Assembly: GCA_963843525.1 (NCBI GenBank)
Contig: CAWJKM010000007.1
Span: 372,001 to 436,000 of the forward strand
Length of the DNA: 64,000 nt
Reading direction: 5' to 3'
Source of the DNA: DATJPR01 sp963843525
GTDB lineage: Bacteria; Bacteroidota; Ignavibacteria; UBA10030; UBA6906
Shown piece by piece: positions 35,538 through 43,431 of this stretch. The notes under the pieces were generated by a model, which was not told where the DNA came from, searched no databases, and saw only the letters and a program-made list of their open reading frames with translations. Every line of letters starts with the position of its first letter. The stretch's first letter is position 1. A program made the translations under genes and the position numbers.

Positions 35538-38500
35538 ATGCTCTGTTCCCTGCGACATAAGGTACTCCTGCAGCAAACATACCCCTCTGCTCTCCACCTC
35601 CAGAGGGGCAACGATTGCCTCCCTCGTGGGTCATCCGCCGGGAACAGTCCCATCCGTTTATGGCTCTTGATGACGCTGGTGCTTCTCGCATCAATCCACC
35701 CCGGGAAAGTTCTTGCGCTTGACCCTCATAAAAGTATCGGCCAATACGGGCACGATGTCTGGCTGCGACAAAACGGCCTCCCGGCAAATATCGTGAATAC
35801 CCTCCTCCAGTCCAGCGACAGCTATCTCTGGGTCGGAACGACATCAGGCCTCTATCGTTTCGATGGCGTCCGCTTCAGCGAATGTTCCCTTGACACGCAG
35901 AAGCAGAAAATCTCAGAAACCATCGCCGCCGTGTGTGAATCGTCGGACAGGAGCATCTGGGTCGGAACGCTGTATGGCGGCCTGCGCCGCATTAAAGACG
36001 ATCAGGTATCCATGTTCGGCGAAAAGGAAGGCTTGCCCGAACGGCAAATCCGAACCCTGTTCGAGAGCCGAGCCGGCCATCTCTGGGTGGGCACCACCAA
36101 TGGGCTGTTTCGATCTTCTGGAAACACCTTTGTGCCCGTCCCCGTCGACCAGACCTTTTTCACCGGCATCACAGAGGATACCCAGGGAAGGATCTGGGTA
36201 GCAACTCATGACGGGGTCCGGATCTTCGACGATGAACGGATGACGTTGCTGCAGAGCCTCAGAACTGCAGAAGGACTCCCCGATAAAATCACCACAGCGA
36301 TTGCGTCGGATAGCAAGGGCAGTGTTTGGGTAGGGACTTCCCACGGTCTGTTCAAATGGAAGAACGGATCGACAACCGTGTATTCGACAGGAAATGGCCT
36401 TCACAATGACCATGTCGGTGCAATGCATGAAGACAAAGACGGCAACTTCTGGGTCGGCACGTTTGGAGGTCTCTATCGCGAGCGCGATGATGTCTGGACT
36501 TCCTTCACCGTGGATGACGGGCTGAGCAATAACCAGGTCCTCTCGATTACCGAAGATCGAGAGGGGAGTCTCTGGGTGGGAACACTCGAAGGATTGAATA
36601 GATTTAAAGATGTCAACCTTACGACGTATACCACGAAGGACGGGCTCGGTAATGACTACGTTTCAGGGATCGCCGAAACTCCTGACGGGGCAATCTACTT
36701 TCTCAGTAATGCAAACTCAACCGTTTCCTGCCTGCGAAACGGGCGGATGAGTACGTTTTCAAGCTCAGTCGGACCTACGTATGTCGCCCGCGACGGGAGC
36801 CTCTGGATCGGACAGAACGGCACACTGATCAATATCAGGAATGGACACATCACACGGTTCGATACCACTGCAGGTTTGCCCGCCAAGTGGATTTCCGCAA
36901 TAACGGAAGATGCGCAAGGGTTGATCATCTTCGTGGATCATACCGGCTTGAAGAGATTTACCGGCGGTCGGGCCCGGCCTTTCCTCTTGCGGGATGGCAG
37001 GATGTATCCTTCCACGGAATACGTCGAATGTTTCTATACAGACCCCGGCGACACGCTATGGGTCGGGACGACAAATGGTCTCGTGCGAATGTATCGCGGG
37101 GAGTATAGCGTGTTCGGCACAGTCGATGGGATGGCCGATTACTGGGTGAGCGCCATCTATGATGATCACCGGGGAAGCCTCTGGTTTGGATCCGCGAATG
37201 GCGGATTGACCAGGTATTCGAACGGCAGGTTCACCGCCTACTCCGCGAAGAGCGGACTCTTCTCCAATGAGATCTATTGTGTTCTCGGCGATGCCCGGGG
37301 CGATCTCTGGCTGGGAAGTTCCCGGGGGATCGAGCACATTGCCAGAGCGGATCTGGATGGCTATGCAGCCGGAACATTGCCCGCGATGTCGTCCCATGTT
37401 TATTCTATGGTGGACGGCATGAAGTCTGATGCATGCTTTGACGAGTGGCAACCCGCCGGAATCCGCGCGACAGACGGTCGCCTCTGGTTCTCAACGAAGA
37501 AAGGGGCGGTAATGATCGATCCGGGTGCCTTCAAACGGAACGAAGTCGTGCCGCCGGTCAGGATCGAGAAAGTGGTTGTCGAACAACGAACAGTCGCTCC
37601 GGAACAGAAGCTGGTATTCGAGCCCGGCACAAAGAATCTCGAATTCCATTATACTGCCCTGAGTTTCCTGGTTCCCGAGCGCACGCTCTTCAAATACAAA
37701 CTTGAGGGGTACGATCGAGACTGGGTGGAGGCTGGAACACGGCGCGCAGCCTATTATACGAGTCTCCCCCCCGGGAATTACCGCTTCCGGGTCATTGCCT
37801 GCAATAACGACGGACTGTGGAACGAAGACGGAGCGGACATCGGAGTAATCCTTACCCCGCACTTTTACGAGACATACTGGTTTACCGTCCTGGTTGCCGG
37901 TGTGATCCTGGCGTTAATCGTCCTCATTGTCAAGATGCGGCTCAGAACACTGCAGAGAAGGGAAAAGGAGCTCGAAAGAATCGTCCATGTCAGGACAAAG
38001 GAGGTGCAGGATCAACGGTCCTTCCTTCGCAAAGTCATTGATTTGAATCCGAGCTTCATATTCGCAAAGGATTCTGAAGGGAGATTCACCCTTGCCAACC
38101 GCGCGCTCGCTGAGGCATATGGGGCGACATCCGACGGCCTCATCGGAAGGACGGATGAGGCATTCAATCGTCACGGCGAGCAAGTGGATAAATTCCGTGC
38201 CGATGATCGAGAAGTTTTTGAATCAAAGACGGAGAAGTACATCCCGGAGGAACGATTCACCGGGGCGGACGGCGAATCGCGTTGGCTGCAAGTCTCGAAA
38301 ATCCCGATTACAAGCGAAGAGGGGACTGTGCAGCAGGTGCTTGCGGTAGCCACCGATATTACTGCGCAGAAAGCCGCAAAAGAAGTCGCCGAGGCCGCTA
38401 CCCGTTCCAAAAGCGAATTCCTCGCAAATATGTCTCATGAAATCCGGACGCCGATGAACGCGGTGATAGGGATGTCCGGTCTTCTGGGCGACACAAATCT

Positions 38501-39962
38501 CGATGCAGAACAACGGGAGTTTGTCGATATCATCCGGACCAGTGGCGACACGCTGCTCACGATCATCAATGACATCCTGGACTTCTCGAAAATCGAGAGC
38601 GGCAAGCTCGAACTGGAAACCCAGGCGTTTGATTTGGCCCGTTGCATTGAAGATTCGCTGGACCTTCTTAGTTCAAAAGCATCCGAGAAGAGCATAGAAC
38701 TGGCGTACCTCCTGGACGCGAGAACTCCCCGCGACATCGTGGGAGATAGGACGCGCCTCCGGCAAATCCTGATGAACCTCGTCGGCAACGCTGTGAAGTT
38801 TACCCAAAACGGGGAAGTCATCGTTTCGGTCTCATCGAAATTGCTGCAGGATGATGAATATGAACTGCAATTTGCCGTTCGGGACACCGGGATAGGCATA
38901 CCGAAAGACCGGTTGGATCGATTGTTCAAGTCTTTCAGCCAGGTCGACTCTTCCACGACGCGGCACTATGGAGGAACGGGATTGGGGTTGGCGATCAGCA
39001 AGAGATTGAGTGAGATGATGAAGGGGAGGATGTGGGTGGAGAGCACGGAAGGGAAGGGTTCAACGTTCTCGTTTACGATCATCGCGACGGCCGCGCCCAG
39101 CATTACCCGCGTGTCGCGGAAGGATGGGGAATTGCAGCTGGACGGGAAAGCGGTCTTGATTGTCGACGATAATGCGTCTAATCGACAGATCCTCACTCTG
39201 CAAACCCAGTCATGGGGAATGAAACCGACGGCTGTCGCTGACGGCCGCCAGGCCTTGGAGCTCCTCAAGCAAGAAAAGAAGTTCTCTCTGGCAATACTTG
39301 ATATGCAAATGCCGGAGATGAATGGGGCACAGCTTTCCATCCAAATCCGCCGGACTTCAGGACTCCCGGCGCTTCCTCTCATATTGCTCACATCTGTGTC
39401 TGAGAGTAGCCGTCAATTGCGTGAACAGTATGGCGAGCTCAGCATTGCAGCCCATTTGAACAAACCCGTCAAATCGTCGCAGCTCTATGAGACCATAGTC
39501 AGTGTTCTCGCCGATCACATAACAACAGAGCAAAAAGATCCGGTGAGCGAGGCCAAAGCTGTTGAGGGTGGTACAACGAGGAGACTCCGGATTCTGGTCG
39601 CCGAAGACAACGTGATCAATCAGAAAGTAGCCGTCCGGATTCTTGAACGATTTGGGTATCGTGCGGACATTGCTGCGAACGGCGTCGAGGCCATCGAAGC
39701 GATTCGCCGTCAGTCCTACGACCTGGTATTCATGGATGTCCATATGCCGGGAATGGACGGCCTCGAGGCAACACGGCACATTTGCAGCGAGTGGCCAACC
39801 GGGCGGCCCAAGATCATCGCGATGACTGCGGATGCGTTGCAGGGGGACCGTGAGCAATGTCTGGAAGCCGGCATGGACGGGTACATCAGCAAACCTGTCC
39901 GTGTAGAGGAACTGCGGACTATTCTGGAGAAGTATGAGGCGGAAGTCTGTGACCGCGTGTAG
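35538..39962 (+). CDS. Hybrid histidine kinase with periplasmic propeller, PAS and two receivers
   Basis: 1474 residues. After an N-terminal membrane signal (about 40-62) come many two-component-propeller repeats (LWVGTTSGLYRFDG, IWVGTLYGGLRRI and similar, to ~650), then a Y_Y_Y domain (KYKLEGYDRDW, LPPGNYRFRVIACNN), a membrane helix near 783-803, a PAS domain (~830-940), HisKA with phospho-His967 in MSHEIRTPMNAV, a HATPase (GTGLGLAISKRL), receiver 1 (Asp1255 in LDMQMPEMNG) and receiver 2 (Asp1400 in MDVHMPGMDG). No AraC or other DNA-binding output is fused, so it must signal to another protein. The ligand is probably periplasmic, in many relatives a polysaccharide fragment. The start is uncertain; the GGGG upstream is modest support. 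Confidence 0.92.
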   Translation: MLCSLRHKVLLQQTYPSALHLQRGNDCLPRGSSAGNSPIRLWLLMTLVLLASIHPGKVLALDPHKSIGQYGHDVWLRQNGLPANIVNTLLQSSDSYLWVGTTSGLYRFDGVRFSECSLDTQKQKISETIAAVCESSDRSIWVGTLYGGLRRIKDDQVSMFGEKEGLPERQIRTLFESRAGHLWVGTTNGLFRSSGNTFVPVPVDQTFFTGITEDTQGRIWVATHDGVRIFDDERMTLLQSLRTAEGLPDKITTAIASDSKGSVWVGTSHGLFKWKNGSTTVYSTGNGLHNDHVGAMHEDKDGNFWVGTFGGLYRERDDVWTSFTVDDGLSNNQVLSITEDREGSLWVGTLEGLNRFKDVNLTTYTTKDGLGNDYVSGIAETPDGAIYFLSNANSTVSCLRNGRMSTFSSSVGPTYVARDGSLWIGQNGTLINIRNGHITRFDTTAGLPAKWISAITEDAQGLIIFVDHTGLKRFTGGRARPFLLRDGRMYPSTEYVECFYTDPGDTLWVGTTNGLVRMYRGEYSVFGTVDGMADYWVSAIYDDHRGSLWFGSANGGLTRYSNGRFTAYSAKSGLFSNEIYCVLGDARGDLWLGSSRGIEHIARADLDGYAAGTLPAMSSHVYSMVDGMKSDACFDEWQPAGIRATDGRLWFSTKKGAVMIDPGAFKRNEVVPPVRIEKVVVEQRTVAPEQKLVFEPGTKNLEFHYTALSFLVPERTLFKYKLEGYDRDWVEAGTRRAAYYTSLPPGNYRFRVIACNNDGLWNEDGADIGVILTPHFYETYWFTVLVAGVILALIVLIVKMRLRTLQRREKELERIVHVRTKEVQDQRSFLRKVIDLNPSFIFAKDSEGRFTLANRALAEAYGATSDGLIGRTDEAFNRHGEQVDKFRADDREVFESKTEKYIPEERFTGADGESRWLQVSKIPITSEEGTVQQVLAVATDITAQKAAKEVAEAATRSKSEFLANMSHEIRTPMNAVIGMSGLLGDTNLDAEQREFVDIIRTSGDTLLTIINDILDFSKIESGKLELETQAFDLARCIEDSLDLLSSKASEKSIELAYLLDARTPRDIVGDRTRLRQILMNLVGNAVKFTQNGEVIVSVSSKLLQDDEYELQFAVRDTGIGIPKDRLDRLFKSFSQVDSSTTRHYGGTGLGLAISKRLSEMMKGRMWVESTEGKGSTFSFTIIATAAPSITRVSRKDGELQLDGKAVLIVDDNASNRQILTLQTQSWGMKPTAVADGRQALELLKQEKKFSLAILDMQMPEMNGAQLSIQIRRTSGLPALPLILLTSVSESSRQLREQYGELSIAAHLNKPVKSSQLYETIVSVLADHITTEQKDPVSEAKAVEGGTTRRLRILVAEDNVINQKVAVRILERFGYRADIAANGVEAIEAIRRQSYDLVFMDVHMPGMDGLEATRHICSEWPTGRPKIIAMTADALQGDREQCLEAGMDGYISKPVRVEELRTILEKYEAEVCDRV

Positions 39963-40040
39963 AGGTCACTATCCGACTGTTCCCCATCCTCGCCTTAACC
40001 ATGGTGTCACACTTCACTGGTCTGCCACGAGGAACACACG

Positions 40041-40068
40041 AGGAACCCGGCGTGCGTGCCGGGTTCCT
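40041..40068 (+). terminator. Strong hairpin after the hybrid kinase gene
   Basis: Perfect 11-bp stem AGGAACCCGGC / GCCGGGTTCCT around the loop GTGCGT, 79 bases past the stop. The following TGTCATCC is not T-rich, so termination is likely but not textbook. Confidence 0.5.
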
Positions 40069-40106
40069 TGTCATCCAGTAGTTCGCCAGTAGCGTCATAC
40101 GCAATC

Positions 40107-40135
40107 TTGGAATTGTGAAGCCGTTAATGTACTTT
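40107..40135 (+). promoter_or_regulatory. Candidate promoter for the barrel/Memo pair
   Basis: TTGGAA (40107-40112), a 17-base spacer and TACTTT (40130-40135), about 40 bases before the barrel-protein gene. Confidence 0.3.
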
Positions 40136-40176
40136 ATTCTGAAATCTTAAAATTCCAATGCCGGAAAGCCTCTCCA

Positions 40177-41031
40177 ATGCCAGAAATACTGTGGCGAAGG
40201 TCGTACCTGCGGTATTTTCTACTCTCTGCAATTATGTCAGCCACCCTTACCAGCTTCTCCTTTTCCCAGGAGGAAGAGGAAGCCGAAGTTGAAGAAGAGC
40301 AACCCTGGAACCTCTCGATAGACGCGAATTATCTCAGTCGGTACACACGATTCGGTGTTGACCTCAGCCAGAATGAACCCGCAGTGTCGCTCGAGGCAGC
40401 GCTGCTGCACAGCTCCGGCTTGAGCGCAGGCATCGCAGCAATTGGCTTGACCGGAGAAAACGGAGGCTACGAGGAATCTTCATTTCACCTGGGTTACGAA
40501 CGGCAGTTGATGAACGCGCTGACTCTTTCAGGAACATACACCTACCACCTTTACAGGAACGATTCGTTGAACGCGCTTACGGGGATTTCGAACACGCTTA
40601 CTCTTGGCGCTGCCCTGGTGGTCAAGGGGATTCGATTGTCCGCTTCCTACAATCTCTACTTCGGAGGCGCAAGCGCAAACTACTTCTCGGGTGGACTGTC
40701 AACGACGGGTGTGATCGGAGATTTAACTATTCAACCGGCTCTCGAAGCCAGCATCGTATCGCAGGAGGTTGATATCAGTCTTCTCCCCAAGAACCGCGGG
40801 AAGGGGAAAGGATTGTCTAAGAAGCCCGGCGTTGCCACAACCAGTGTTGTGACAACCGAGACTATACGGGGACTGAGCAATTTTAGGGCCGTCTTGACGA
40901 TGAGTTATCCTCTGGGCAAGGGGTTCACCGTCTCACTTGCGCCGGCGTGGGAATACTCTCCGTCTGATCTCGGGGGCACGACTTCACAGTTCATTGTGGC
41001 TGTGGGGGCGGGGTATTCCGTCGATTTTTGA
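40177..41031 (+). CDS. Outer-membrane barrel protein, TorF-like
   Basis: 284 residues. A signal region (YLRYFLLSAIMSATLTSFSFSQ) is followed by an acidic linker EEEEAEVEEEQ and a beta-barrel: SIDANYLSRYTRFGVDLSQNEPA at the first strands (a pattern shared with the TorF/Gcw_chp group of small barrels), repeated amphipathic strands, and a C-terminal Phe (GYSVDF). A Lys/Gly-rich loop (RGKGKGLSKKPG) lies near residue 210. The function is unknown. The next gene follows immediately on the same strand. Confidence 0.72.
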   Translation: MPEILWRRSYLRYFLLSAIMSATLTSFSFSQEEEEAEVEEEQPWNLSIDANYLSRYTRFGVDLSQNEPAVSLEAALLHSSGLSAGIAAIGLTGENGGYEESSFHLGYERQLMNALTLSGTYTYHLYRNDSLNALTGISNTLTLGAALVVKGIRLSASYNLYFGGASANYFSGGLSTTGVIGDLTIQPALEASIVSQEVDISLLPKNRGKGKGLSKKPGVATTSVVTTETIRGLSNFRAVLTMSYPLGKGFTVSLAPAWEYSPSDLGGTTSQFIVAVGAGYSVDF

Positions 41032-41078
41032 CGTTTGGATGCCGGGTGGTGTTTTTTCTCACATTGATCGCACACCCC

Positions 41079-42155
41079 ATGATTCGCAAATTGCTTTCTC
41101 CCTGTGGGTTGTTGTTCTTGACCCTTCTTTTCGTGTCATCTTACCCCGCTTTCAGTCAATCCGTTCGTCCGATCAGGGATGACGTAGGTTTCTGCTGGCG
41201 CGCGGCCGAGATGGATTCTCTTATGGGTTACCTTGCCGCGCATCAGGAACCCGCCCCGCGACCGGACGGTACGATCATTGGAGGGATTTCCCCACATGAC
41301 GATTTCCTGTACGCGGGTCGCGTATACTATCCGCTCTTTGCGATGATGAAAGCGCCCGAGGTAATCGTCATTGGCCTCACCCATGGAACGGTCCGTAAAG
41401 AGGTCGGCGATCTCCGCGGGGTTCTTCTCTTCGACGACTTCGACCAGTGGGCGGGGCCGTACGGGCCGGTGAGCATTTCGCCCCTGCGCTCCTATGTCTC
41501 GGCGCATCTTGATACGGCTTTCTGGCGCACGAACAGAAAGGCGCAGATGGTGGAACACTCCATTGAAGCAATTGTCCCGTTTCTGCAATACTATCAGCGG
41601 GACGTAAAGATCTTCCCGATCATGGTGACTGCAATGTCGCTCGATCGAATGAAAAGTGTGGCCGAAGCGCTTTCTTCCATTGTCGCGGGATACGTCAAAG
41701 AACGCCACCTCGTTCTGGGGAAGGATCTGGCCGTGATCATCTCCACCGATGCGAACCACTACGGTGCGGATTTCGGGAACACTCCCTTTGGTGAGGATAG
41801 CATTGCCCATGCCCGCGGGACTGCACTGGATCGGGAAATCATCACCGATGCGCTTACGGGGACTGTCGACACGGATCACGTTGCGCGATTTGTAGGTTAT
41901 ACGTGGGGCGCTCATCCGACCGACCCCGGAAGAAGCCTCTGGTGTGGGAAATTCTCCGTCCCCTTTGGGCTCCTCTTTGTAGCGGATCTGGTAAAGAGTA
42001 CATCGGACGCAAGAGTGACGACCGTGCCACTTGCGTATTCAGACACCTGGACGGAAAAGGTGCTCCCGCTAAGGGGTACGCACATGGGGACCACCGCACC
42101 ATTTTCTCTGAGGCATTGGGTGGGGTGGTGTTCGGTTGCATTCGTAACACGTTGA
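41079..42155 (+). CDS. Exported Memo-like (AmmeMemoRadiSam B family) protein
   Basis: About 358 residues from the ATG at 41079, chosen because MIRKLLSPCGLLFLTLLFVSS is a signal peptide; an upstream TTG at 41028 overlaps the previous stop. Memo/AMMECR-associated features are GGISPHDDFLYAGR, MVEHSIEAIVPFLQYY and ISTDANHYG, which supply the His/Asp metal-site residues of this dioxygenase-like fold. Classical bacterial members are cytosolic and sit with an AMMECR1 domain and a radical-SAM protein; neither partner is near, and this one is exported. Substrate and metal use are unknown. The C-terminus may bind the membrane only weakly. Confidence 0.84.
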   Translation: MIRKLLSPCGLLFLTLLFVSSYPAFSQSVRPIRDDVGFCWRAAEMDSLMGYLAAHQEPAPRPDGTIIGGISPHDDFLYAGRVYYPLFAMMKAPEVIVIGLTHGTVRKEVGDLRGVLLFDDFDQWAGPYGPVSISPLRSYVSAHLDTAFWRTNRKAQMVEHSIEAIVPFLQYYQRDVKIFPIMVTAMSLDRMKSVAEALSSIVAGYVKERHLVLGKDLAVIISTDANHYGADFGNTPFGEDSIAHARGTALDREIITDALTGTVDTDHVARFVGYTWGAHPTDPGRSLWCGKFSVPFGLLFVADLVKSTSDARVTTVPLAYSDTWTEKVLPLRGTHMGTTAPFSLRHWVGWCSVAFVTR

Positions 42156-42333
42156 GCGCCATCTTGTCCATTCGCACGATCGAATCTTCGGGGTCGTGAA
42201 GGCCAGAGCCACAGCTGGCGCAGGAATTGTAGTGTAGGAACCGCACAACTCGTTTGAAATTCGCCACGCAAATCGGTACTATAAGAACGCTATTTGATCG
42301 CGCTGACCATGTGATCTGTAGAATGAGTCCCCC

Positions 42334-43404
42334 ATGAAAAAAGAAGTCGTGGTGTTGCGGCAGAGAAGAGCCGCAGTGCAAAAGAAGAGCGTCTCACTCA
42401 GGATGCGTTCAACATCCGCCATGGCGCCTGCGCTTGTCGGGCAGCTCTCTACGAACTCGCCGATCCCGTTTGATATTGGCCTCGTTCAGTCCATCCGGGT
42501 CAACCGCAGCGCCGTGGAGGCGAGAGCAGCCGAACTTGGCACACGGCGGTCCTTCAAGGTTGAAGCACAGGTCGCAGCCTACCTTGCCGCAATTCGTTGC
42601 ATGGATCTGACAACCCTTTCGGGTGACGATACACCCGGGAGGATCGCCCGTCTTTGTGCAAAAGCCCTCGCTCCCGTGGAACAAGAAATCATTTCCGCAC
42701 TGGGTGTGCGATTACAGAGTCCTCTCACCACCGGGGCGGTCTGCGTGTATCCCGCCCAGATAAGGTCGGCCGTGCTGTGCCTCAATGGCCGCATTCCTGT
42801 AGCCTCCGTGGCAACAGGATTTCCTTCCGGGCAGACCTTCCCGGACGTCAAACTTGTTGAGATTGAGCTGGCGATGAAAGCGGGGGCGACGGAGATCGAT
42901 GTGGTGATCAGCAGGGAAAAAGTACTCACCGGGAAATGGAAATCGTTGTATGATGAGATCGTGGCCTATCGCCAGGTGTGCGGGCAGCGGGCCAGGCTCA
43001 AGACCATTCTTGGCATCGGGAATCTGGAAACCCTGACAAACATTGCTGCGGCAGCGTCCGTGGCAATTATGGCGGGCTCGGATATTATCAAGACATCGAC
43101 CGGGTTCGAACCGACGAATGCGACACTCCCCGGTGGACTGGTGATGGTGCGGCAGATACGGCGGTTTATGGATACCGGCGCGCTCAACGGCCAGTATGTA
43201 GGGTTCAAACCCGCCGGCGGGATCCGCAGTGCAAAGGACGCGATGCTCTGGTTGATCCTCATGCTGGAAGAACTCGGTCAGGAATGGACGAAGCCGGATC
43301 TCTTCCGCATCGGGGCGAGCGGACTCTTGACTGACATCGAACGACAGCTCCGCCATCTTGCGTTCGGCCGTTACGCAAATGCCCAGTATCATCCGATGGC
43401 CTGA
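42334..43404 (+). CDS. deoC: Deoxyribose-phosphate aldolase
   Basis: 356 residues, longer than the usual ~220-260 because of an N-terminal extension of about 90 residues. The Schiff-base lysine is Lys253 in SDIIKTSTGF, and the second active-site Lys292 lies in GFKPAGGIR; VCVYPAQI and ASVATGFPSGQ are also typical. It cleaves 2-deoxyribose-5-phosphate to glyceraldehyde-3-phosphate and acetaldehyde, in the cytosol. The double-domain aldehyde dehydrogenase gene follows after 27 bases and could oxidise the acetaldehyde; the pair recurs in other bacteria. No strong Shine-Dalgarno sequence precedes the ATG. Confidence 0.95.
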   Translation: MKKEVVVLRQRRAAVQKKSVSLRMRSTSAMAPALVGQLSTNSPIPFDIGLVQSIRVNRSAVEARAAELGTRRSFKVEAQVAAYLAAIRCMDLTTLSGDDTPGRIARLCAKALAPVEQEIISALGVRLQSPLTTGAVCVYPAQIRSAVLCLNGRIPVASVATGFPSGQTFPDVKLVEIELAMKAGATEIDVVISREKVLTGKWKSLYDEIVAYRQVCGQRARLKTILGIGNLETLTNIAAAASVAIMAGSDIIKTSTGFEPTNATLPGGLVMVRQIRRFMDTGALNGQYVGFKPAGGIRSAKDAMLWLILMLEELGQEWTKPDLFRIGASGLLTDIERQLRHLAFGRYANAQYHPMA

Positions 43405-43431
43405 GAATCGCTACCCAAGAGAGAATTCATC

